NCBI RefSeq assembly: GCF_900113735.1
Contig: NZ_FOQM01000017.1
Coordinates: 92,061-156,060, forward strand
Length of the DNA: 64,000 nucleotides
Reading direction: 5' to 3'
Source: Bradyrhizobium sp. Gha
Lineage (GTDB): Bacteria > Pseudomonadota > Alphaproteobacteria > Rhizobiales > Xanthobacteraceae
The notes under the pieces were generated by a model. It saw only the letters and a program-made list of their open reading frames with translations. It had not been told where the DNA came from and ran no database searches. Below are positions 16,648 to 24,553 of the stretch, piece after piece. Made by a program: the position numbers and the translations under genes. Each line of letters opens with the position of its first letter. Position 1 is the stretch's first letter.

Positions 16648-17073
16648 ATGACGGCCTATGACGATCAGAATGTCTTCGCAAAGATCCTGCGCGGCGAGAT
16701 CCCCTGCTTCGAGGTGTTCAGGGACGAGCGCAGCTTCGCATTCCTCGACATCATGCCGCGCTCGCCCGGCCATACGCTGGTCATTCCGAGGGCGCCGGCG
16801 CGTGGCATCCTCGACATCGCCGACGATGATCTCGCCGCAGTCGCGCGGACCGCGAAGCGGATCGCGGTCGCGGCCATGAAGGCGTTCGAGGCGGAGGGCA
16901 TCATCCTGCAGCAGTTCAGCGAGCCGGCGAGTGGGCAGGTGGTGCTTCACCTCCACATGCACGTCATGCCGGTCAGGGCCGGCGTCGAGCTGCTGCCGGC
17001 GCAGACGCGCAAGGAGGACATGGCCGTCCTTGCCGATCATGCCAAGCGGATGATCGCGGCGCTGCGCGGCTGA
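16648..17073 (+). CDS. HIT-family nucleotide hydrolase
   Basis: A 141-residue histidine-triad protein. The triad HLHMHVMP is at 101-108 with the active-site histidines at 101, 103 and 105, and the N-terminal FAKILRGEIPC block is typical of Hint-type proteins. Members cleave AMP-lysine or other nucleotide phosphoramidates; the true substrate is unknown. AGGGAGGA precedes the ATG. It is convergent with livF, the stop codons directly abutting. Confidence 0.92.
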   Translation: MTAYDDQNVFAKILRGEIPCFEVFRDERSFAFLDIMPRSPGHTLVIPRAPARGILDIADDDLAAVARTAKRIAVAAMKAFEAEGIILQQFSEPASGQVVLHLHMHVMPVRAGVELLPAQTRKEDMAVLADHAKRMIAALRG

Positions 17074-17772
17074 TCAAACGCCGAGATAGCGCTGTAGCAG
17101 CTCCGGCTGAGCCTTGAGCTCGTTCGCAGGGCCTTCGTGCACGATGTGGCCATTGTTGATGATGTAGATCCGGCTCGCCAGCGCCAGCGTCGCAGCCAGA
17201 TTCTGCTCGACCAGCACGATGGTCTGCCCGGCAGCCGCGAGCTCGCGGCAGGCCTTGACGAGGTCGTGGACGATGACCGGCGCGAGCCCCTCGAACGGCT
17301 CGTCCAGCAGCACGATCTTGGGATCGCGCACCAGCGCCCGCGCGATCGCCAGCATCTGCTGCTCGCCGCCGGAGAGCTCGGTCCCGCGGTTGTTGCGCCG
17401 CTCCTTCAGCCGCGGAAACATCTCGTAGATGCGTCCGAGCGGCCAGCGTTTCGGCGCGGTGATCCCGGCGAGGAGGATGTTCTCCTCCACCGAGAGGCTG
17501 CCGAAGATGCGGCGCTCCTCGTGGACGAGCTGCATGCCCGCTTGCGCGATCTTGTGGCTCCTGCGTCCGGCGATGTCGATACCCTCGAACTTCACGCTGC
17601 CGCTGCGCGGCGTCACCACGCCCATCAGGCTCTTCAGCGTCGTGCTCTTGCCGGCGCCGTTGCGGCCGAGCAGTGCCACCACCTCGTGCTGCTCGACGCG
17701 CATGGCGACGTCGAACAGGATGTGGGAGTCCCCGTAATAGCTGTTCAGGCCGTTCACCTCGATCAGGCTCAT
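17074..17772 (-). CDS. livF: Branched-chain amino acid type ABC transporter, ATP-binding protein (LivF)
   Basis: A 232-residue ABC ATPase of the LivF type, the second ATPase of high-affinity branched-chain amino acid or urea-type importers. The Walker A motif GRNGAGKST is at 36-44, the signature LSGGEQQ at 132-138 and Walker B ends with DE at 156-157. Its ATG overlaps the stop of the upstream fused permease/ATPase gene (ATGA), indicating translational coupling. The substrate is not defined by the ATPase. Confidence 0.93.
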   Translation of the reverse strand: MSLIEVNGLNSYYGDSHILFDVAMRVEQHEVVALLGRNGAGKSTTLKSLMGVVTPRSGSVKFEGIDIAGRRSHKIAQAGMQLVHEERRIFGSLSVEENILLAGITAPKRWPLGRIYEMFPRLKERRNNRGTELSGGEQQMLAIARALVRDPKIVLLDEPFEGLAPVIVHDLVKACRELAAAGQTIVLVEQNLAATLALASRIYIINNGHIVHEGPANELKAQPELLQRYLGV

Positions 17773-19613
17773 GCGGCGATCTCTCCGTGCACGCCGCCGA
17801 GATAGGCTTCCTGCACCGCGGCGTTGGTCTTGATTTCCTCAGGGCTCCCGGAGACCAGCACGCGGCCTTCCTGCAGCACCGTCACGCGTTCGACCAGCTC
17901 GAACAGCGAATCCATGTCGTGGTCGATGATGATCATGGTGCGGCCGCGCGCGATCGATTTGAGCAGCTTGACCGTTTCGACACGCTCGCGCGGGCTCATG
18001 CCGGCGAGCGGCTCGTCGAGCAGCAACAGGCGGGGCGAGGTGGCGAGCGCAAGCCCGATCTCCAGCCTGCGCTTCTCGCCATAGGCGAGCTCGGCGACCT
18101 GCGTGTCGGCACGGCGCGTCAGGTTGACCAGCGCCAGCGTGTGCTCCACCTGTTCCGTCAGGCCCTTGACGCCCGAGAGCGAGCGGAACAGGTCGAGCCG
18201 GAACTTTCCGCGTAGCTCGGCGAGTGCTGCGATCGTCAGGTTCTGCCGCACCGTGAGGCCGGTGAAGAGCTGATTGACCTGGTAGCTCTTGGTCAGTCCG
18301 AGCTGGCAGACGTCAGTGACCTTCAATCCCGTGATGTCGCGCCCCTCGAACACGATCCGGCCGGAGGTCGGCGGGATCTCGCAGGTCAGCATCTTGAAGA
18401 AGGTCGATTTGCCGGCGCCGTTGGGCCCGATGATGCCGCGCAGCTCGCCTTGATCGACGCTGAAATCGATGTCGCTGTTGGCGACGAGGCCGCCATAGCG
18501 CTTGGTGAGACCGGTGGCTTTCAGGATCGGCCCGGAATAGGCGGGGTGCTGGACCTCCTTGGCCTGCATCGGCGCGGGCGGCGCCTCCAATGCAAACCCG
18601 GCTTCCGCCTCCCTCTCCTCCCTCTCCGCGACCTTCCGACGCCTGCCGGAGAAGAGGCCGTAGAGATCGACGAGGCCGCCGACGATGCCGCCGCGCAGGA
18701 AGCAGACCAGCAGCACGAACACGACGCCGAGCACGAGCTTCCAGGCCGCGCCCAAGCCCAGCGCGGACTGCAGGAAATCCTGCAGGAAGAGCCAGACGGT
18801 TGCGCCAACCAGCGGCCCGAACAGCGTGCCGCGGCCGCCAATGGCCGTCTGCATCACGAGCTGGCCTGATGTGTCGAAGGTGAAGGCGTCGGGCGGCATG
18901 AAGGCCTGAAGCACGCCGAGCAGGCCACCGGCGAAGCCGGCGTAAGCGGCGGCGATCACGAAGGCGGTCAGCTTGTAGCCGTGGATGTTGTGACCCACGG
19001 CCGTGGCGCGCAGCGGGTTGTCCCTGATGGCGCTGAAGATCGCCCCGACCGGCGATCGCACGATCCTGAGCGCGATGATGACGCCGATGAAATAGCACAG
19101 CGCGATGAACTGATAGAGCGACCAGCCATCGGTGAAGTGGAGGGTCGTGAAGCCGAGATTGAAGCTCGGCGTCGGCACGCCCGGCAGGCCGTTCTCTCCG
19201 CCGGTGAAATCGGAGAGCGGATTGAACTCGACGAAGAAGAACACCTCCGCGATCGCCACCGTGATCATGGCGAAGTAGATGCCGGTACGTCGCAGCGCGA
19301 TCAGTCCGATCAGGTAGCCGGTCGCTGCCGCCGCGATCATGCCGATGACCAGCGCGCCGAGCACGTTGCTGAAGCCGGCGCGGGTCAGGAGGTAGGCCGC
19401 GACGAAGCCGCCGGTGCCGTAGAAGGCGGATTGGCCGAACGACAACAGGCCGGTGAAGCCGAACAGGATGTCGAAGCCGAGGCCGAACAGGCCCCAGACC
19501 AGGATCCGGTTCACGGTGTTCGGCGCGAAGCCGAGATGGGGCAGCACGAAGGGAGCCAGGATCAGGCCGATGGCCGTCAGCGTCTCGATCAGGAACGGGC
19601 GTTGCTTGAGCAT
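17769..19613 (-). CDS. ABC transporter permease-ATPase fusion (LivM-LivG)
   Basis: A 614-residue fusion. Residues about 1-330 are a LivM-type permease with 8-10 membrane segments and the family block GRGTLFGPLVGA. A charged linker (GRRRKVAEREEREAEAG) then leads to a complete LivG ATPase from about 355, with Walker A GPNGAGKST, signature AYGEKRRLEIG and Walker B LLLLDEPLAGM. LivM and LivG are separate proteins in the classical Liv system. ATG 19613 lies 11 bases after the livH stop. There is no frameshift at the joint; the sequence reads through smoothly. Confidence 0.93.
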   Translation of the reverse strand: MLKQRPFLIETLTAIGLILAPFVLPHLGFAPNTVNRILVWGLFGLGFDILFGFTGLLSFGQSAFYGTGGFVAAYLLTRAGFSNVLGALVIGMIAAAATGYLIGLIALRRTGIYFAMITVAIAEVFFFVEFNPLSDFTGGENGLPGVPTPSFNLGFTTLHFTDGWSLYQFIALCYFIGVIIALRIVRSPVGAIFSAIRDNPLRATAVGHNIHGYKLTAFVIAAAYAGFAGGLLGVLQAFMPPDAFTFDTSGQLVMQTAIGGRGTLFGPLVGATVWLFLQDFLQSALGLGAAWKLVLGVVFVLLVCFLRGGIVGGLVDLYGLFSGRRRKVAEREEREAEAGFALEAPPAPMQAKEVQHPAYSGPILKATGLTKRYGGLVANSDIDFSVDQGELRGIIGPNGAGKSTFFKMLTCEIPPTSGRIVFEGRDITGLKVTDVCQLGLTKSYQVNQLFTGLTVRQNLTIAALAELRGKFRLDLFRSLSGVKGLTEQVEHTLALVNLTRRADTQVAELAYGEKRRLEIGLALATSPRLLLLDEPLAGMSPRERVETVKLLKSIARGRTMIIIDHDMDSLFELVERVTVLQEGRVLVSGSPEEIKTNAAVQEAYLGGVHGEIAA

Positions 19614-19624
19614 CAGCGGATCAC

Positions 19625-20500
19625 TTACTCGCGGCCCTGGACGCCGAGCAAGCCATGCGGTCGCACCACGAGCACGATCGTCATCGCCGCAAACAGCATC
19701 ACATAGGCATAGCCGGGGTTGAACATGGAGGTGACGCTGATGATCTCCCCGGCGATCAGGCCGCCGAGAATCGCGCCGGGGAACGAGCCGACGCCGCCGA
19801 TCACCACCACCACGAAGGTCTGGACCAGGATGTCGTCGCCGATACCGGGTGTCAGCGAAACCACCGGCGCGTTGACGATGCCGGCGAAGCCCGCGGCCAT
19901 TGCGCCGATGCCGAATACGATCATGAAGACGCGGTAGACGTTGATGCCGAGCGAATCGACCATCACCGAATCCTCGATGCCGGCGCGCACGATCATGCCG
20001 AGCCGGGTCCGGTAGAGGATGATGAACAGCGCGCCAAGCGCGATCGCGACGATGCCGACGACCGCGAGGCGGTAGGTCGGATAGAACATGAAGCCGAGAT
20101 TGGTGATGCCCTGGAACAGTGCCGGCGGCGGCACGATCTGCGACTGGCTGGAGAAGATCAGCCGGATGATCTCGACGAAGCAGATGCCGAGCCCGAAGGT
20201 GACGAGCAACTGGTCCTCGTGGGGCCGATGATAGAAATGCCGAATGATGGTTCTTTCCATCACCACGCCGAGCAGCATCACGAACAGCGAGCCCGCGATC
20301 ACGGCGAGGATGAACGAACCCGTGTACTGGTAGGTGACGAAGCCGGCATAGCCGCCGATCATGAACATCGCGCCATGCGCGAGGTTGAGCACGCCGAGCG
20401 TGCCGTAGATGATGGTCAGGCCGGAGCTGATCAGCGCAAGCAGGGCGCCGAGCGCGAGCCCGTTGAAAAGCTGCGAAACGAGATTGGGCCAACTTATCAT
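19625..20500 (-). CDS. livH: Branched-chain amino acid type ABC transporter permease (LivH)
   Basis: A 291-residue inner-membrane permease with the LivH N-terminus (LFNGLALGALLALISSGLTIIYG) and the conserved LNLAHGAMFMIGGYAG block, plus GGVGSFPGAILGG near the C-terminus. With the downstream fusion and LivF it forms the translocation unit. A terminator-like hairpin separates it from the binding-protein gene upstream. Confidence 0.94.
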   Translation of the reverse strand: MISWPNLVSQLFNGLALGALLALISSGLTIIYGTLGVLNLAHGAMFMIGGYAGFVTYQYTGSFILAVIAGSLFVMLLGVVMERTIIRHFYHRPHEDQLLVTFGLGICFVEIIRLIFSSQSQIVPPPALFQGITNLGFMFYPTYRLAVVGIVAIALGALFIILYRTRLGMIVRAGIEDSVMVDSLGINVYRVFMIVFGIGAMAAGFAGIVNAPVVSLTPGIGDDILVQTFVVVVIGGVGSFPGAILGGLIAGEIISVTSMFNPGYAYVMLFAAMTIVLVVRPHGLLGVQGRE

Positions 20501-20540
20501 GCGGCGACCGCTGTTGTGACGCGCGAAGAGCTTGCGTCAA

Positions 20541-20581
20541 AAAGGCGACGCCGCAGGTCCAGAGTCGAGGCCTGCGGCGTC
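20541..20581 (-). terminator. Terminator/attenuator between binding protein and livH
   Basis: A perfect 11-bp stem (GACGCCGCAGG at 20547-20557, CCTGCGGCGTC at 20571-20581). Read on the minus strand it is followed by GCCTTTTTG. It lies just after the binding-protein stop, so it probably reduces read-through into the permease and ATPase genes. Confidence 0.8.
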
Positions 20582-20600
20582 ACAGGGGGTTAGCGCGGGC

Positions 20601-21935
20601 TCAGGTGTAGTCGCCGAGATGGCAGCCGAAGGCGTCGGGCTTCTGCATCAGGCTCTCACCCGGGACGATCTCGACGACGTCGTACCAGTCTTCCTTGTTC
20701 TTCATGTCCTTCTGCTGCTTGCCCTTGACGATGATGACGGGGCGGACGCACTGGTGATCCTCGGGGCGGTAGTGCACGTCGCCGACGAGCGAGGGGATGG
20801 TCTCGCCCTTCTCATAGGCCTTGATCACGTCGGGCGGATTGAAGCTGCCGGCCTCCTCGCACATGCGGGCCCAATGGGCGAAGCTGACATAGGCGTTCTC
20901 GGCGCCCCATTCCGGCTTGTAGCCGTATTTCTTCTCGAAGGCCTCGTTGAACATCTTGGCCAGCGGGAACTTGTCCTCGATCGTCCACCAATAATCGGTC
21001 GCGGCATAGACGCCCTGCATCAGGCCGCCGGTTTCGCGCGCGATGAAGGGCACCTGGTAGGGCACGACCAGCTTCATCTTGTCGAGCACGCCGAACTGCT
21101 TCGCTTGCTGGGTCGACAGCACCGCATCGTGGCCCCAATTGACGTTGATGAGCACGTCGGCGCCGGAATTGGCGACGTTGAGCAGATATGAGGAATAGTC
21201 GGGCGCACCGAGCGGGGCGACCTGGTTGGTCGCGGTGGTCCAGCCGGCAGTGGCGAGGAAGTCCTGCATCGACTTGGTGACGGTATGGCCGTAGGTGTAG
21301 TCAGGCGTCAGATAGGCGGCCTTCTTGCCCTTGCCGAACTCCCGCACCATCACCGGCCCGATCGCCGCAGCCGCAGTCTGGCCGAAGAAATTCTGGCGGA
21401 AGCCGTAACGCACGCAATCCTTGCCGGTGGTGTCGTTCGAGCCGGAAATGCCGCACACGAAGATCACATGCTCGCGCTGGGCGAGCTTGTTGAGCGCGAC
21501 CGCGACGGCGCTCGAGGTGCCGCCGGTGATCATGATCGCCTTGTTCTCGCTGATGAAGCGCTGCTGCGCCTGCACCGCCTCATTGGGCTTGGCCGCGGAG
21601 TCGGCAACGCCGAACTTCAGCTCCTTGCCGAGCACGCCCTTGCTGGTCTTGGGCGAGATCTTCTTGATCAACTCGTGGCCTTCGTTGATGTGCTCGATCG
21701 CGAGCTGATAGCCCTTGAGCTCGTCCTCGCCCTGCACGGCGTAGGTTCCCGTGCGCGGCACGGAGATGCCGATGAAGGCGGTGGAACCCGATACGCCCGC
21801 GGGATAGGTGCCAATCGCCGGCTTGTCGTCGGCAAATGCCGGCATCGCCGGCAGCATCGAGCCGCCGATCAGGCCCGCGGTGGTCTGGAGCAGGCCACGG
21901 CGCGAGAGACCGCGGCGGATGAGATCGTCAGTCAT
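20601..21935 (-). CDS. ABC transporter substrate-binding protein, branched-chain amino acid / urea / amide type, Tat-exported
   Basis: A 444-residue periplasmic binding protein of the Peripla_BP_6 class. The N-terminus has a twin-arginine signal (GLSRRGLLQTTAG, cleavage after PAFA). The mature part contains family blocks such as GGTSSAVAVALNKLAQ and YLTPDYTYGHT. The start is ATG 21935, preceded by GGAGG at a good distance; the ATG at 21953 would place that ribosome site inside the gene. It heads the livH/livMG/livF set. A Tat signal and its length suggest an amide/urea-type ligand rather than leucine, but that is inference. Confidence 0.92.
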   Translation of the reverse strand: MTDDLIRRGLSRRGLLQTTAGLIGGSMLPAMPAFADDKPAIGTYPAGVSGSTAFIGISVPRTGTYAVQGEDELKGYQLAIEHINEGHELIKKISPKTSKGVLGKELKFGVADSAAKPNEAVQAQQRFISENKAIMITGGTSSAVAVALNKLAQREHVIFVCGISGSNDTTGKDCVRYGFRQNFFGQTAAAAIGPVMVREFGKGKKAAYLTPDYTYGHTVTKSMQDFLATAGWTTATNQVAPLGAPDYSSYLLNVANSGADVLINVNWGHDAVLSTQQAKQFGVLDKMKLVVPYQVPFIARETGGLMQGVYAATDYWWTIEDKFPLAKMFNEAFEKKYGYKPEWGAENAYVSFAHWARMCEEAGSFNPPDVIKAYEKGETIPSLVGDVHYRPEDHQCVRPVIIVKGKQQKDMKNKEDWYDVVEIVPGESLMQKPDAFGCHLGDYT

Positions 21936-22157
21936 GGTGGTTCCTCCGAACATCGTTCTTGTTTGCAGGCAAACACGACTTATCCGGCGGCGGCCGGCCC
22001 CATGGGCCTGCCCGCGCCGGGCACGTCACATCCGCGTGTAGCTCTTGGACATAAGCATTGCTTGTGAAGGCCGTCTGTCAATTTCGCCTTTGGTCGAACG
22101 ACGAAAATTATGTCGTGAAAACATATCGGAGAGCGATATATATTAGTCTTTGTGAGT
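21936..22157. promoter_or_regulatory. Divergent promoter region of the LIV-type transporter and the alpha-CTD-like gene
   Basis: A 222-base divergent spacer, AT-rich near 22095-22150 (for example TATCGGAGAGCGATATATAT), unlike the GC-rich flanks. It should carry the transporter promoter. No operator can be assigned. Confidence 0.4.
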
Positions 22158-22802
22158 ATGAAGCTGGCGGGTTCGGCGAGAGAAATGGCGCGGCAGACGA
22201 CAGTGGCAGGTGCCGAAAAGCGACGATCCTGGCCGCAAGAGGCGGAGCGGCAGGCCGCCGCGCGGCCTTCCGGCGAGGGCATCGACCAGCGCGTCCCGGC
22301 TCAATCCGGCGATGCCTCCAGATCGTCCGAGCCACGCAATCGGCCAACCGGCGAGCGCGGACCGGCCGTCGGATCGGTTCAGGCGAAGCGCGCGCCGGTG
22401 CCGATGAAGCGACTGAGCGTGCGGGCCCAGAATGTGCTGAAGGAGCTCGCAGTCGAGCTCACCGGCGAGCAGCCGCCGAAAGGGAACTGGTCGCCCTCGC
22501 GCGATCTGCTGCGCGCGCTGACCGCCGAGCGCCTTGCGACCGCGCGCAATTGCGGTCCGCACACCATGCGGGAGATCGTCGATTGGGCGCAGGGATCCGG
22601 CGTCACCATCAAGCCGGTGCTTCCAGCGGGCGGCTCGCTGTCGCAGATGTGGGCAGAGCTGATCAACAATGCGTCGGCCGGCAGCCTGAGCGGGGCCGAG
22701 ATCGTCGGCGCACTTCAGCGTTCGATCCGGCGAAAGAGCGTCCGCATCCCGATCGCGTTTCAGGTCATCCTGGTGAAAATCCTGCTGTCCAGCTTCGAAT
22801 GA
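22158..22802 (+). CDS. Protein with an RNA polymerase alpha-CTD-like helical domain, function unknown
   Basis: About 214 residues. The first 80 are charged and low-complexity. Residues about 85-153 resemble the RNAP alpha C-terminal domain: LSVRAQNVLKELA, then RDLLRALTAERLATARNCGPHTMREIVDWAQ, which parallels the alpha-CTD's LxVRxxNCL ... DLL ... L ... NxGxxxxxEI pattern, with a short insertion after the first helix. The C-terminal 60 residues are unclassified. ATG 22158 and GTG 22152 are both possible; neither has a clear ribosome site. It is divergent from the LIV-type transporter and upstream of a MarR gene, so a regulatory role is plausible. Confidence 0.65.
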   Translation: MKLAGSAREMARQTTVAGAEKRRSWPQEAERQAAARPSGEGIDQRVPAQSGDASRSSEPRNRPTGERGPAVGSVQAKRAPVPMKRLSVRAQNVLKELAVELTGEQPPKGNWSPSRDLLRALTAERLATARNCGPHTMREIVDWAQGSGVTIKPVLPAGGSLSQMWAELINNASAGSLSGAEIVGALQRSIRRKSVRIPIAFQVILVKILLSSFE

Positions 22803-22914
22803 GGCACCTGGGATAGCTGTGCATCGACGAATCCGGCCGGTTGGTCCGGCGGCGGTCGCTTGCTACTTTGGGCTAAGTCTCCCCGTCGCGGCGGGTGGCA
22901 TGGTCGAGGTGGGC

Positions 22915-23394
22915 ATGGTTCAGGCGAAGAAGGCGCAGCGGTCCAGTGTGGTGACCTCAACCGGGCGCGCCGGCAGCGCGATGCGTGCTTCCGATTACGC
23001 AGCGCTGGCTCAGTTCCGCTACCAGATCCGAAGCTTTCTGGCATTCAGCGAGGCGGCGGCCGCCGAGCAGGGATTGACCCCGACGCAGCACCAGGCGCTC
23101 CTCGGCATCAAGGGTTTTGTCCGTCCCGGTCCCGCAACTGTCGGGGATGTCGCGAAGTTTCTGCTGATCCGGCATCACTCCGCTGTCGAGCTGATCAATC
23201 GGATCGAAAAACTGGGCTTGGTGAGTCGCGTTGCTGATCGCGAAGATGCCAGGCGCGTCCATCTCAAGCTGACGAAGAAAGGCGAGCAGAAGCTCCAGGC
23301 GCTCTCGCGGAAGAACCTCGAAGAACTTCGCCGTGCCGCCAGTCCGGCTCTGAGCCGCCTTTTGAAGTCGTTCGGCGAGTCCAGCGGGGTGTGA
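22915..23394 (+). CDS. MarR-family transcriptional regulator
   Basis: About 159 residues from ATG 22915. The winged-helix core spans the LTPTQHQALLGIKGF, VGDVAKFLLIRHHSAVELINRIEKLGLV and DREDARRVHLKLTKKGEQKL blocks, the last being the classical MarR wing. The start is uncertain: the frame opens at a GTG at 22819 and ATGs exist at 22900, 22915 and 22981. GAGGTGGG just before 22915 favours that one. It follows the alpha-CTD-like gene by 112 bases. Target unknown; the neighbouring transporter is a candidate. Confidence 0.87.
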   Translation: MVQAKKAQRSSVVTSTGRAGSAMRASDYAALAQFRYQIRSFLAFSEAAAAEQGLTPTQHQALLGIKGFVRPGPATVGDVAKFLLIRHHSAVELINRIEKLGLVSRVADREDARRVHLKLTKKGEQKLQALSRKNLEELRRAASPALSRLLKSFGESSGV

Positions 23395-23409
23395 GCGACG
23401 AGCTGCCGG

Positions 23410-24495
23410 TCAAGCCCCGGCTCCTTGCGCGGCGAGCTGTGCCGCCTGATGCTCGGTGGTCAGCGCATCGGTCAATTCGCCGAGCGCTTCGCCCGCGATC
23501 ACCTGCGGCAGCTTGTAGAGCGTCAGGTTGATGCGGTGGTCGGTGACGCGCCCTTGCGGAAAATTATAGGTGCGGATGCGCTCGCTGCGATCGCCGGAGC
23601 CGACCTTCTCCTTGCGCTCGGCCGAGCGCGCGGCATCGACGCGTTGCCGTTCGGCGTCGTAGATGCGCGAGCGCAGGATGTTCATGGCGGAGGCGCGGTT
23701 CTTATGCTGCGAGCGGCTGTCTTGCATCATCACCACGATGCCGGTCGGGATATGGGTGATGCGAATCGCCGATTCGGTCTTGTTGACGTGCTGGCCGCCG
23801 GCGCCTTGCGCGCGCATGGTCTCGATCCGCAAATCGTCGTTCTTGATCTCGACGTCGACGTCCTCGACCTCGGGCAGCACCGCGACCGTTGCAGCGGATG
23901 TATGGATGCGCCCCTGTGTCTCGGTGTCGGGCACGCGTTGCACCCGATGCACGCCGGACTCGAACTTCAGCTTGGAGAACGCACCGCGGCCCTGTACCTC
24001 CGCGATGATTTCCTTGAAGCCGCCGACGGTGCCTTCGCTCGCCGAGATCACTTCGACCTTCCAGCCCTGCAAGCTCGCAAAGCGCTCGTACATCCGGAAC
24101 AGATCCCCGGCGAACAGCGACGCCTCGTCGCCGCCGGTGCCGGCGCGGATTTCCAGCACCACGTTGCGGTCGTCCATCGCATCCTTGGGCAGCAGTGCGA
24201 CGCGGATCTTCTGGACGAGGTCCTCGATCTTCGAATTGAGCTCGTCGCGCTCGGCTTCCGCCATGCTGCGCATCTCGGAATCGGTGGCGGGATCTGATAT
24301 CAGCGCCTCGGTGTCGGCGAGCTCCTTCACCGCGGAACGATAGGTCTTCACCGCCTCGATCAGCGGATTGATCTCGGCGAGCTCGCGCGTGACCTGCACA
24401 TAGCGCTCGGAGGAGAGCTGCCCCAGCGATTCGGCCTCGAGCGAGGCGTGGTGCGCGAGCAGGACATCCAGTTTGGCTTCGGGGAGTGACGACAT
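23410..24495 (-). CDS. prfA: Peptide chain release factor 1
   Basis: A 361-residue class I release factor that terminates translation at UAA and UAG. The stop-codon tripeptide PxT appears as PDT (189-191) in RVPDTETQGRIHTS. The catalytic GGQ is at 233-235 in GAGGQHVNKTES, whose glutamine is the PrmC target. ATG 24495 gives the family's length; the frame is open to 24582. It lies 58 bases downstream of ptsP in the same direction. Confidence 0.97.
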   Translation of the reverse strand: MSSLPEAKLDVLLAHHASLEAESLGQLSSERYVQVTRELAEINPLIEAVKTYRSAVKELADTEALISDPATDSEMRSMAEAERDELNSKIEDLVQKIRVALLPKDAMDDRNVVLEIRAGTGGDEASLFAGDLFRMYERFASLQGWKVEVISASEGTVGGFKEIIAEVQGRGAFSKLKFESGVHRVQRVPDTETQGRIHTSAATVAVLPEVEDVDVEIKNDDLRIETMRAQGAGGQHVNKTESAIRITHIPTGIVVMMQDSRSQHKNRASAMNILRSRIYDAERQRVDAARSAERKEKVGSGDRSERIRTYNFPQGRVTDHRINLTLYKLPQVIAGEALGELTDALTTEHQAAQLAAQGAGA

Positions 24496-24553
24496 CGGTT
24501 TGCTCTCAAAAGGCGGAGGGAAGTGAGGCGGCGAAGAACGAGCGGCAGGTCCG

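Noticed and set aside
17769..20540. A single 923-codon frame covering livH, livM-livG
   Set aside because: Its first 300 codons are the wrong frame of livH; the real fusion starts at ATG 19613.
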